NCBI RefSeq assembly: GCF_005870025.1
Contig: NZ_VATA01000007.1
Location: 1-64,000, forward strand
Source of the DNA: Poseidonocella sp. HB161398
Lineage (GTDB): Bacteria > Pseudomonadota > Alphaproteobacteria > Rhodobacterales > Rhodobacteraceae
Direction of reading: 5' to 3'
Length of the DNA stretch: 64,000 bases
Position numbers and translations under genes: made by a program. Below are positions 26,809 through 34,542 of this stretch, in pieces; position 1 is the stretch's first letter; each line of letters begins with the position of its first letter. The notes under the pieces are model-generated. The model was not told the DNA's origin. It ran no database searches and saw only the letters and a program-made list of their open reading frames with translations.

Positions 26809-27483
26809 TCAATCGGCCTTCGCCTCCGCCACCGGCCAGAGCCCGTCGGCGCGGCGCTCGAGCAGGGGCGAGCGGAAGACGCCGCAGACCGGGATCTCGG
26901 GCCCGAGCGGCACGCGCCAGCGTTCGGTCTGAAGCATCGCCGCGCCGATCGCCACCGGGCGGATGCCCTCGAGCCCGAGGAGACCCAGCGCCGCCTTCAT
27001 CGAGCTGCCGGTCGACAGCGCGTCGTCGATCACCGCCACGCGGCGGCCGGCCAGCAGCGGCCGCATCCGCGGATCGAGATAGAGCCGCTTGCCGCCGCCG
27101 GGGCTGGTGACGGATTTCAGCGGCACCGACAGCGCCTCGTCGTACCAGAACTTGCGCGAGGTCCCGAGCGGCAGGTAGCGCCGATGGCCGAGCTGGCGCG
27201 CCACCGCCGCGGCGAGCCCGAGCCCCAGCGTCGGCAGGCCGACCAGCAGCTCTGGCGCATGCGGCCGCAGCGCCTCCGCCAGATCCGCGGCCAGCGCCTC
27301 CTCGACGGCGAAGCTGGCCTGGTTGAGGATCAGCGAGGCCAGCGCATTCTGCGTGCCCGCCAGCTCCCGCGTCGGCAGCCAGAGGATCCGTCCCCCGGGC
27401 AGCTCGGCCGGAAACCGTGCCTCATAGGGCGGCGGCGGGGCGGGGCCGTCCTCGACGGCCTGCCAGAACGCATGCGGCTCCAT
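26809..27483 (-). CDS. Phosphoribosyltransferase family protein
   Basis: A 224-residue type I PRTase-fold protein with the PRPP loop RVAVIDDALSTGSSMKAAL (residues about 144-162) and an upstream PELLVGLPTLGLGLAAAVARQLGHRRYLPLGTSRKFWYDEAL strand-helix. This pattern resembles adenine or xanthine phosphoribosyltransferases in purine salvage, but the base-binding hood cannot be assigned by eye. It is 3 bp after the HpxW-like gene and so is co-transcribed with it, suggesting a purine or ureide link. The thi riboswitch follows its stop within 34 bp. Confidence 0.8.
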   Translation of the reverse strand: MEPHAFWQAVEDGPAPPPPYEARFPAELPGGRILWLPTRELAGTQNALASLILNQASFAVEEALAADLAEALRPHAPELLVGLPTLGLGLAAAVARQLGHRRYLPLGTSRKFWYDEALSVPLKSVTSPGGGKRLYLDPRMRPLLAGRRVAVIDDALSTGSSMKAALGLLGLEGIRPVAIGAAMLQTERWRVPLGPEIPVCGVFRSPLLERRADGLWPVAEAKAD

Positions 27484-27486
27484 CGC

Positions 27487-29055
27487 TCAGAGCGCCAGCG
27501 CGGCGCCGTCGGCGCGCGGGTCCGAGGCCGCCTCGCGCAGGCCCTTGGGATGCAGCACCACGGCGCCGGCATGGCCCGCGAGATCGGAGAAGCCGGGGAT
27601 CATCTCCACCTGGTGGCCCGCCGCCTTCAGCGCATCGACCAGCGCCGGATCGAAGCGGTCCTCCAGCTTCAGCGTCGTGGTGTCGTCGCCCCAGGTCTTG
27701 CCAAGCAGCCAGCGCGGCGCGGTGACGGCCTGCTGCAGCCCCTGGCCGAACATGGCGTAGCGCGAGAAGACCGCCGCCTGGGTCTGCGGCTGGCCCTCGC
27801 CGCCCATCGTGCCGTAGGACAGGATCCGCCCGTCCGACAGCTCGGCCATGGCCGGGTTCAGCGTGTGGAAGGGCCGCTTGCCCGGCGCCAGCCCGTTCGG
27901 CCCGCCCGCCAGCGAGAAGGCCGCGCCGCGGTTCTGGAACACGACGCCGGTCTCGGGGCAGGTCAGGCCCGAGCCGAATTCCCAGAAGACGCTCTGGATG
28001 AAGCTGACGACCGTGCCATCGGCATCCGCCGCGCCCATCCAGATCGTGTCGCCTTCCTTCGGCTCGTAGGGCCAGGGCAGGGCGCGCGCCGGGTCGATCC
28101 GCGCCGCCATGGCGTCGAGCTCTGCCGCCGCCAGCCAGTCCTGCGCCCGGGCGCCGTCGCCGAGCTCGGCATTGCGCTTGATGAAGGCCTGCTTGGTCGC
28201 CTCGATCAGCCCGTGGAGATGGGCGAAGCCCTCGGCCCCGGTCACGCCGAGCCGGTCGAAGAGCGCCAGGATCATCAGCGAGGCGATGCCCTGGGTCGGC
28301 GGCGTCATGTTCCACAGCCGCCCCTGCGAGGTCTCGACACTGAGCGGCGCCACCTGCTCGGGACGGTAGGCGGCCAGATCCGCGGCACGCAGCGGGCTGC
28401 CCGCGGCCTCGAGGAAGGCGCCATGGGTCGCCGCGATCTCGCCGCGGTAGTAATCCTCGGTGCCGGAGCGGGCGATCTGCTCCAGCGTGGCGCCGAGCGC
28501 GGCCTGGCGCATCCGGCTGCCGCGCGCGGGGGCGGCGCCGCCGGGCATGTAGATGTCGGCAAAGCCCGGAACGTCCTGCAATCGGGGTGCCTTCTCGGCG
28601 GTGCAGTCCGCCTGGTTGCCGGTGACGGCGATGCCCTGGCGGGCCAGCTCGATCGCCGGGGCGAGGAGGCGGGAGAGCGGCATCGGCCGGTCGCAGAGCG
28701 ACAGCGCCGCGCCCCAGCCGCCGACGCTGCCCGGCACGGTCAGCGCGGCGAGCGGCCCGCGGGCGGGGATCGCCGCGGCATGGCCCTGCGCGCGGTACCA
28801 GTCGGGCGTGGCGAGCCCCGCGGCCTGGCCGCCCGCGAAGATGCCGACCGGCGCCGCGCCCGGCCGCTTGACCAGCCAGAACCCGTCGCCGCCGATGCCG
28901 TTCATGTGCGGATAGGCGACCGCCACGGCCGCGGCCGCGGCCACCATCGCCTCGATCGCCGAGCCGCCTTCGGCCAGCACGCCGAGCCCCGCCTGGGTGG
29001 CCGCCTGATGCGGTGCGGTGAAGGCCCCTTTCAGCCCGAGCGCGGAATTCAGCAT
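27487..29055 (-). CDS. Gamma-glutamyltransferase-fold Ntn hydrolase, HpxW (oxamate amidohydrolase)-like
   Basis: A 522-residue self-processing N-terminal nucleophile hydrolase. The probable nucleophile is Thr337 in GDTIWMGAADADGTVVSFIQS, where autocleavage would yield about 36 and 20 kDa chains. NGIGGDGFWLVKRPG replaces the classical GGT GGGGFML text and, with PPTQGIASLMILALF and HTLNPAMAELSDGRILSYGTMGGEGQPQTQAAVF, matches the HpxW branch (oxamate to oxalate plus ammonia in allantoin catabolism) better than glutathione hydrolase. No signal peptide is seen, again unlike periplasmic GGT. The ATG at 29055 follows GGAGAGACA. Divergent from the LivK-type transporter at 29406. Confidence 0.8.
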   Translation of the reverse strand: MLNSALGLKGAFTAPHQAATQAGLGVLAEGGSAIEAMVAAAAAVAVAYPHMNGIGGDGFWLVKRPGAAPVGIFAGGQAAGLATPDWYRAQGHAAAIPARGPLAALTVPGSVGGWGAALSLCDRPMPLSRLLAPAIELARQGIAVTGNQADCTAEKAPRLQDVPGFADIYMPGGAAPARGSRMRQAALGATLEQIARSGTEDYYRGEIAATHGAFLEAAGSPLRAADLAAYRPEQVAPLSVETSQGRLWNMTPPTQGIASLMILALFDRLGVTGAEGFAHLHGLIEATKQAFIKRNAELGDGARAQDWLAAAELDAMAARIDPARALPWPYEPKEGDTIWMGAADADGTVVSFIQSVFWEFGSGLTCPETGVVFQNRGAAFSLAGGPNGLAPGKRPFHTLNPAMAELSDGRILSYGTMGGEGQPQTQAAVFSRYAMFGQGLQQAVTAPRWLLGKTWGDDTTTLKLEDRFDPALVDALKAAGHQVEMIPGFSDLAGHAGAVVLHPKGLREAASDPRADGAALAL

Positions 29056-29226
29056 TGTCTCTCCTGCCATCTGCAACACCTTGCCGCGGCAGGTAATCAG
29101 TACGCGTCCGGACTGTACAGCGCGAAAGCGCCCCGGGTTTTCCGCATCCCGGAAAGCCTTGCGGTGCCCGCGGGCACATGGGCGGCGACTTTGCCGCCGG
29201 GGCCGCAGAACCGGATTCGCAGTATG

Positions 29227-29340
29227 CTGACGAAAACGTCAGGCGCGCCGCCCGGTGCTGAAAGATTCCTCACCCGTGCATCAAAAACCCGGCATCGCAA
29301 TTTGGCCCTCCATTAAGCCGTATACTGACGATAACGTGAG
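29227..29340. promoter_or_regulatory. Two copies of a CTGACG-AAAA-CGTCAG site in a divergent promoter
   Basis: 29227-29242 reads CTGACGAAAACGTCAG, a perfect 6-4-6 inverted repeat. 29325-29340 reads CTGACGATAACGTGAG, the same with one broken pair. Both are preceded by GTAT plus one base, so the repeat unit is about 21 bp, and the copies are 98 bp apart. They lie in the 350-bp gap between the HpxW-like gene (minus) and the transporter operon (plus), and the second is 66 bp before the binding-protein ATG. They look like operators for one dimeric regulator controlling both directions. Confidence 0.6.
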
Positions 29341-29405
29341 CGCACGGACGCCGCCTGGAGAGACCGGAGATACCGGCACGGCGTAGCCAACGAGGAGACG
29401 CGAAC

Positions 29406-30608
29406 ATGACCCCGACCCAACGCAATACCGCAATCGCGGCCGCGCTTGCGGCGCTGACGCTCGGCAGCGCGGCTGCGGCGGAAGAGGTGCTGAAGATCGG
29501 CGCGCCGCTGGCGCTGACCGGCGGCCTGGCCGACGAGGGCCACAAGCAGGAGCTGGTCTGGAAGATGTGGACCGACAAGGTGAACGCGGCAGGCGGCATC
29601 GATGTCGGCGGCACCAAGATGAAGGTCGAGATCGTCGAATACGACTACCAGACCGACGGCAAGCGCGCGGGCCAGCTGGCCGAGAAGCTGATCAATGACG
29701 ACGAGGTCGACGTGCTGATGGCGCCCTTCGGCTCGGGCCATACCAAGATCGTCGCCGCCGTCGCCGAGCGCTACCAGATCCCGCTGGTCGCCTGCGTCGC
29801 CTCCTCGACCTCGGTCTACGACCAGGGCTTCAAGTACCTCTTCGGCACGCTGGCGCCGAATTCCGGCATGACCGAGTCGATGGTCGCCGAGTTCAAGGCG
29901 AAGATGCCGGATCTGGGCACCGTGGCGATCTACGGCCGCGACGACGTCTTCCCGAAATCCATGGCGACGGCGACCTCGGAGTCGGCCAAGGCGGCCGGGC
30001 TCGACGTGGTCTATGACGAGCTCTACCCGGTCGGCGCGATCGACCATTCGGCGGCGCTCTCGACCATCAAGTCGCTGGCCCCGGACTGGATCTACATGAC
30101 CGGCTACACCCAGGACCTGATCCTCGGCCGCAAGCAGATGCAGGATCTGGGCATCGAGGCGCCGATCATCACCATGGTCACGGGCCCGGCCTACAAGGAA
30201 TTCACCGAAGGCCTGGGCGAGCTCGCCGACGGCGTGACCAGCTCCACCTGGTGGCACCATGCGACCGGCTATACCGACGTGGCGGGCGCCTGGTCCTCCA
30301 CCGACGCGTTCTACCAGGACTTCCTGGAGGCCTCGGGCGGCGAGGATCCCGACTATGTCCACGGCTCCTGCGCCGCGGCGCTCGACGTGGTGGCGGATGC
30401 CGCGTCCCGCGCGGGCACGATCGAGCCCGTGGCGATGCGCGACGCGCTGGCGGCGACCGACATGGAGACCTTCTACGGCCCGATCAAGTTCGGCGAGAAC
30501 GGCATGAACCAGGGCCGCGAGATGCCGATCATCCAGGTGCAGGGCGGGGAGATCAAGATCCTCTACCCCGAGAACATCGCCAATGCCGAGATGACCTTCC
30601 TCGAGTGA
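29406..30608 (+). CDS. Branched-chain amino acid/amide-type ABC transporter substrate-binding protein (LivK-like)
   Basis: A 400-residue periplasmic binding protein of the Peripla_BP_6 class. Signal peptide at residues 1-24 (cleavage ASAAAA-EE region). VLKIGAPLALTGGLADEGHKQELVWKMWTDKVNAAGGIDVGG, DDEVDVLMAPFGSGHTKIVAAVAERYQIPLVA and IYMTGYTQDLILGRKQMQDLG are typical. It is the first gene of a five-gene transporter. The ligand is not deducible; the divergent HpxW-like hydrolase suggests an amide or ureide rather than leucine. Confidence 0.9.
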   Translation: MTPTQRNTAIAAALAALTLGSAAAAEEVLKIGAPLALTGGLADEGHKQELVWKMWTDKVNAAGGIDVGGTKMKVEIVEYDYQTDGKRAGQLAEKLINDDEVDVLMAPFGSGHTKIVAAVAERYQIPLVACVASSTSVYDQGFKYLFGTLAPNSGMTESMVAEFKAKMPDLGTVAIYGRDDVFPKSMATATSESAKAAGLDVVYDELYPVGAIDHSAALSTIKSLAPDWIYMTGYTQDLILGRKQMQDLGIEAPIITMVTGPAYKEFTEGLGELADGVTSSTWWHHATGYTDVAGAWSSTDAFYQDFLEASGGEDPDYVHGSCAAALDVVADAASRAGTIEPVAMRDALAATDMETFYGPIKFGENGMNQGREMPIIQVQGGEIKILYPENIANAEMTFLE

Positions 30609-30631
30609 TCTCGGGAACGGATGCCTGACGC

Positions 30632-30659
30632 GCCCCGGCCGGCTCCCCCCGGCCGGGGC
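30632..30659 (+). terminator. Intercistronic hairpin after the binding-protein gene
   Basis: A perfect 11-bp stem, GCCCCGGCCGG at 30632-30642 and CCGGCCGGGGC at 30649-30659, with a 6-nt loop, in the 71-bp gap between binding-protein and permease genes. No T tract follows. It probably protects the upstream mRNA. Confidence 0.6.
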
Positions 30660-30679
30660 TCCTGCAAGGAAAGAACCTC

Positions 30680-31540
30680 ATGGGTTTCGCACAGATACTG
30701 GCGAACGGAGTGGTGCTCGGCACGCTCTATGCCTGCATCGCCATCGGCTTCTCGCTGGTCTGGGGGGTGCTGAATGTCATCAACATGCTGCACGGCTCCT
30801 TCATCGTGCTCGGCGGCTACCTGACCTATTTCGCCTGGGCCTATACCGGCATCAGCCCGGTGCTGATCCTGCCCGTCGTGGCCGTCCTGCTCTTCGGGCT
30901 GGGCTACGCGCTGCAGTACCTCTTCATCAACAAGGTCGTGTCGGCGCCGGTGCTGACCACGCTGACGCTGACCTTCGGACTGGACATGATCCTCTACAAC
31001 CTGATGACGGTGTTCTTCACCGCCACGCCGCGGCGCGTCTCGATGGATTTCGGGCGGCTGGAATTCTGGGGCGTGGCGATGCCGGTCGACCGGCTGATCG
31101 GCATGGGGCTGGCGCTCCTGCTGACGGCGCTGCTCTTCGTCGTGCTGCGCACCTCGCGCATCGGCCGCGCCATCGTCGCGGTCCGCATGGACCGCGAGGC
31201 GGCCGCGCTGATGGGGATCAAGGTCAACCACATCTACGCCGTGACCTTCGGCATCGCCGCGCTGATGGCCGGGGCCGCGGGCTCGGTCTTCGCGATGGTC
31301 TTTCCGGTCACGACGAACCTCTCGGGCGTGTTCCTCGGCAAGGCCTTCGTGATCTGCGTGATCGGCGGGCTCGGCGGCGTCTCGGGCGCGCTGGCCGGCG
31401 GGCTGGCTCTGGGCATCATCGAGAGCTTCGCGGGCGTGCTCGTCGGGCCGCAGAACGCGATCACCATCGGCTTCGTGCTGATGCTGGTGCTGCTGATCGT
31501 GCGGCCGCAGGGCCTGGTCGGCGTGAAAGGATACGAATGA
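30680..31540 (+). CDS. Branched-chain-type ABC transporter permease (LivH-like)
   Basis: A 286-residue inner-membrane permease with about eight helices. GVVLGTLYACIAIGFSLVWGVLNVINMLHGSFIVLGGYLTYF is the standard N-terminal LivH motif, and LMGIKVNHIYAVTFGIAALMAGAAGSVF the cytoplasmic coupling region. Start follows GCAAGGAAAGAACCTC. Its stop overlaps the LivM-like gene by 4 bp. Confidence 0.92.
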   Translation: MGFAQILANGVVLGTLYACIAIGFSLVWGVLNVINMLHGSFIVLGGYLTYFAWAYTGISPVLILPVVAVLLFGLGYALQYLFINKVVSAPVLTTLTLTFGLDMILYNLMTVFFTATPRRVSMDFGRLEFWGVAMPVDRLIGMGLALLLTALLFVVLRTSRIGRAIVAVRMDREAAALMGIKVNHIYAVTFGIAALMAGAAGSVFAMVFPVTTNLSGVFLGKAFVICVIGGLGGVSGALAGGLALGIIESFAGVLVGPQNAITIGFVLMLVLLIVRPQGLVGVKGYE

Positions 31541-32508
31541 TGGCGCGGAAATCTCCCTGGCCGCTGATCGCCATGGCGCTGTGGCTGGCGGCCTTGGCGC
31601 TGACGCCGGTCGTGCTGGGCAATTACGAGGTGCGCATCGCCATCTCGATCGCCATGTTCACCGCGCTGGCGCTGAGCTGGAACATCATCGGCGGCTTCAC
31701 CGGCTATCCCTCCTTCTCGACCGCGGCCTTCTACGGCATCGGCTGCTATGTCGGCGCGCTGGCGCAGCGCTCGGGCGTTCCGGCCGCGCTGGCCTGGCTG
31801 GCCGCGGCGGCCTTCGTCGGCGGCGTGTCCTTCCTGATCGGCGCCATCGTGCTGAGGCTGAAGGGCCACTACTTCGCCATCGGCTCGATCGCGCTCGTGG
31901 ACATCTCGCGGCTGGTGGTCTCGTCCTGGGGCGAGGTGACGGGCGGCGGCAACGGGCTGAACGTGCCACTCCTGCAGGGCCGCCCGCCCGAGGTCTCGGC
32001 GCTGGTCCTCTATGTCATGCTCGGCATCATGGCCGCGGCCTTCCTCGCCAATGTGCTGGTCGACCGCTCGCGCCTGGGCTTCGGGCTGCGCTGCATCGAG
32101 CAGAACGAGGACGCCGCCGACATGGTCGGCATCGACACCACCCGCTACAAGATCGCGGCCTATGTGCTATCGGCGGTCTTCCCCGGCGCGGTCGGCGCGG
32201 TCTACGCCTCCTGGGTGGGCTATATCGACCCGACCGACAGCTTCGACATCCTGACCACCGTCAAGGTGCCGGTCATGGCGATGCTGGGCGGCGCGGGGAC
32301 GCTTCTGGGTCCGGTCGTGGGCGCGGTCAGCTTCGTCCTGCTCGAGGAGATCTTCTGGGCCAACTTCCTGGAATGGAACCGCGCGATCATGGGCGCCATC
32401 GTCGTCGCGCTGATCTTCTTCCTGCCCGGCGGGATCCTGAAGCTCGACTGGCGCGCGATCCTGCGCCGGCCGTCGCGCCGCAAAGCTGCCGAAAGGAAGC
32501 CCGGATGA
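31537..32508 (+). CDS. Branched-chain-type ABC transporter permease (LivM-like)
   Basis: A 323-residue permease with about nine helices: ALALSWNIIGGFTGYPSFSTAAFYGIGCYVGAL, VTGGGNGLNVPL and CIEQNEDAADMVGIDTTRYKIAAYVLSAVFPGAVGAVYASWVGYIDPTDSF are LivM-typical. ATGA overlaps at both ends show tight translational coupling within the operon. Confidence 0.92.
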   Translation: MMARKSPWPLIAMALWLAALALTPVVLGNYEVRIAISIAMFTALALSWNIIGGFTGYPSFSTAAFYGIGCYVGALAQRSGVPAALAWLAAAAFVGGVSFLIGAIVLRLKGHYFAIGSIALVDISRLVVSSWGEVTGGGNGLNVPLLQGRPPEVSALVLYVMLGIMAAAFLANVLVDRSRLGFGLRCIEQNEDAADMVGIDTTRYKIAAYVLSAVFPGAVGAVYASWVGYIDPTDSFDILTTVKVPVMAMLGGAGTLLGPVVGAVSFVLLEEIFWANFLEWNRAIMGAIVVALIFFLPGGILKLDWRAILRRPSRRKAAERKPG

Positions 32509-33263
32509 GCCCGATCCTAGAATTGCAGAACGTCTCGCGCGCCTTCGGCGGGATCAAGGCGGTGAACGACGTCTCCTTCAAGCTGGAGGAGGGCGAGATC
32601 GTCGCGCTGATCGGGCCGAACGGCGCGGGCAAGACGACGCTGGTGAACGCGATCACCGGCGTCCACACGCCCACCGCGGGCAAGGTCTTCTTCGAGGGCG
32701 GCGACGTCACCCGGCAGAAGCCCTTCCAGGCGGCGCGGCGCGGGCTGGCGCGGACCTTCCAGATCGTGCAGCCCTTCCCGAAGATGACCGTGCTGGAGAA
32801 TGTCGCGGCCTCCGCGCTTTTCGGCGGCCATCCCGAGAGCCTTGCCGAGGCGCATGACCATGCCGCGCGGGAGCTCGACTTCGTCGGGCTCGGCCATGTC
32901 GCGCAATCGCCCGCGGCGTCGCTGACCCTGCCGAACCGCAAGCGGCTGGAGCTGGCGAAAAGCCTGGCCATGTCGCCGAAAGTGCTGCTTCTGGACGAGG
33001 TGAATGCCGGGCTGAACGCCACCGAGATCGACGGGGCGCTCGACCTGATCCGGCGGATCGCGGCGCGCGGCGTCTCGATTCTGATCATCGAGCATCTGAT
33101 GAAGGTGGTCCTCAGCCTGTCGTCCCGCGTGCTGGTCCTGCACCATGGCGAGCTGATCGCCGAAGGGCCGCCGCAGGAGATGGTCCATGACCGCAAGGTG
33201 ATCGAGGCCTATCTCGGCCCGAAATTCGCCGAACGCTTCCAGAAGGAGATGGCCCTTGGCTGA
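32505..33263 (+). CDS. Branched-chain-type ABC transporter ATP-binding protein (LivG-like)
   Basis: A 252-residue ATPase. Walker A GPNGAGKTT at 37-45, Q-loop in TFQIVQPFPKMTVLENV, Walker B VLLLDE at 160-165, and H-loop IIEHLMKVV. The ABC signature is unusual: LTLPNRKRLELAKSLA (140-155) where LSYGQQRRLEIA or similar is expected, and Walker B is followed by VNAGL instead of PxAGL. This looks like a subfamily trait and not a lesion, since the rest is intact. It overlaps its upstream neighbour by 4 bp and the next ATPase by 8 bp. Confidence 0.9.
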   Translation: MSPILELQNVSRAFGGIKAVNDVSFKLEEGEIVALIGPNGAGKTTLVNAITGVHTPTAGKVFFEGGDVTRQKPFQAARRGLARTFQIVQPFPKMTVLENVAASALFGGHPESLAEAHDHAARELDFVGLGHVAQSPAASLTLPNRKRLELAKSLAMSPKVLLLDEVNAGLNATEIDGALDLIRRIAARGVSILIIEHLMKVVLSLSSRVLVLHHGELIAEGPPQEMVHDRKVIEAYLGPKFAERFQKEMALG

Positions 33264-33972
33264 GACGATCCTCGAAATCGACGGGCTCGAGGCGGGCTAT
33301 GGCGACGTGCAGGTGCTCTGGGACGTGTCGCTGCGCGTCGAGGCCGGCGCGATCACCTGCATCGTCGGCTCGAACGGCGCGGGCAAGACGACGCTCCTGC
33401 GCACCATCTCGGGGCTGATCGCGCCGCGGGCCGGGTCGATCCGGCTCGGCGGGGCCGAGATCGGCGGCGCCGCGCCGGATGCGGTCCTCGGCGCGGGGGT
33501 GGCGCATGTGCCCGAGGGCCGGCGGCTCTTCAAGGGGCTCTCGGTGCGGGACAACCTGATGCTCGGCGCCTATCTGCGCCAGGACAAGGCGCAGGTCGCG
33601 CGCGATCTCGACTTCGTCATGGAGACCTTCCCGATCCTGCGCGAGCGGGCGGGCCAGGACGCGACCACCATGTCGGGCGGCGAGCAGCAGATGTGCGCCA
33701 TCGGCCGGGGCATCATGTCGGCGCCGCGGCTCTTGATGATCGACGAGCTGAGCCTCGGGCTCGCGCCCCGTCTGGTCGAGACGCTGGGCGAGGCGCTGAT
33801 GGAGGTGAACCGCACCGGGCTGACGATCCTGCTGGTCGAGCAGGACGTGATGACCGCGCTCGACCTGGCGAGCCAGGGCTTCGTGATCGAGACCGGGCGG
33901 GTGACGATGACCGGCCCCAGCACGGTGCTGGCCGGGGATGCCCGCATCCGCGAGGCCTATATGGGGCTGTGA
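33256..33972 (+). CDS. Branched-chain-type ABC transporter ATP-binding protein (LivF-like)
   Basis: A 238-residue ATPase starting at TTG (33256), set by AAGGAG about 9 bp upstream inside the previous gene. Walker A GSNGAGKTT, signature MSGGEQQMCAIGRGIMS, Walker B LLMIDELSLGLAP. Completes the five-part LivKHMGF-type importer. A 9-bp perfect hairpin follows 6 bp after the stop. Confidence 0.92.
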   Translation: MAETILEIDGLEAGYGDVQVLWDVSLRVEAGAITCIVGSNGAGKTTLLRTISGLIAPRAGSIRLGGAEIGGAAPDAVLGAGVAHVPEGRRLFKGLSVRDNLMLGAYLRQDKAQVARDLDFVMETFPILRERAGQDATTMSGGEQQMCAIGRGIMSAPRLLMIDELSLGLAPRLVETLGEALMEVNRTGLTILLVEQDVMTALDLASQGFVIETGRVTMTGPSTVLAGDARIREAYMGL

Positions 33973-33978
33973 CCGGAG

Positions 33979-34000
33979 CGGCCGGGCCCGCGCCCGGCCG
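33979..34000. terminator. Bidirectional hairpin between convergent operons
   Basis: CGGCCGGGC at 33979-33987 and GCCCGGCCG at 33992-34000 form a perfect 9-bp stem with a 4-nt loop, in the 30-bp gap between the convergent transporter and molybdenum-hydroxylase operons. No T-run; likely serves both directions. Confidence 0.55.
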
Positions 34001-34002
34001 TC

Positions 34003-34542
34003 TCAGTAGGACTTGCGCTCAAGATCCGGATAGGCGTCGACGATCTTGCGCATCGCCTGCATCAGCTCGCGCCGCTCGTCGGGGCCGAGCGGTTCCAGCG
34101 TCCTTGTATGCGCGGCCGAAGCGGCGGCGTCGATCCGCTCGAGCAGGCTCTCGCCCACCTCGGTCAGCGTCGCGATCTTCGAGCGGCGGTCCTTCGGCGA
34201 GGTCCGCCGCCGGATCATCTTGCGCTTCTCCAGCCGCTGCATGACATCCGCCGTGCTGGTCCGGTCGAGCCCGACCGCGCGGGAGATTGCGATCTGCTCG
34301 GACGGGCCCATCTGGCCGAGCGCGGTCAGCACCGAGTATTGCACCGGGGTCAGCCCCTCGCTGGCGCATTCCTGCATGAAGAGCGCGGTATGGATCTGGT
34401 GCAGCCGCCGGATCAGGAAGCCCGGGCGGTCGCGCAGCCCGGTCTCGGCCCAGTCGTTGTCGCAGGCCGCGCGCAGGAGCGCCGGCGACTCTCCCGTGTC
34501 CTCGGGCGGCAGCTCGGGCGCCGCGTTCATGTCTTCCGTCAA
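34003..34542 (-). CDS. MarR family transcriptional regulator
   Basis: A 179-residue winged-helix regulator: PGFLIRRLHQIHTALFMQECASEGLTPVQYSVLTALGQMGPSEQIAISRAVGLDRTSTADVMQRLEKRKMIRRRTSPKDRRSKIATLTEVGESLLERID, with the wing Asp-Arg pair (SPKDRRSK) characteristic of MarR. Its start overlaps the stop of the ferredoxin-subunit gene by 4 bp, making it the last gene of the molybdenum hydroxylase operon and a candidate autoregulator of that operon. Aromatic or heterocyclic ligands are common for this family. Confidence 0.9.
   Translation of the reverse strand: MTEDMNAAPELPPEDTGESPALLRAACDNDWAETGLRDRPGFLIRRLHQIHTALFMQECASEGLTPVQYSVLTALGQMGPSEQIAISRAVGLDRTSTADVMQRLEKRKMIRRRTSPKDRRSKIATLTEVGESLLERIDAAASAAHTRTLEPLGPDERRELMQAMRKIVDAYPDLERKSY

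Noticed and set aside
27487-29055. Periplasmic gamma-glutamyltranspeptidase for glutathione
   Set aside because: No signal peptide, and GGDGFWLV replaces the GGT text; HpxW-like is the better fit.
26233-29316. A 1027-codon plus-strand frame across thiO, the riboswitch and the HpxW-like gene
   Set aside because: It crosses genes and the TPP riboswitch on the other strand and has no domain structure.
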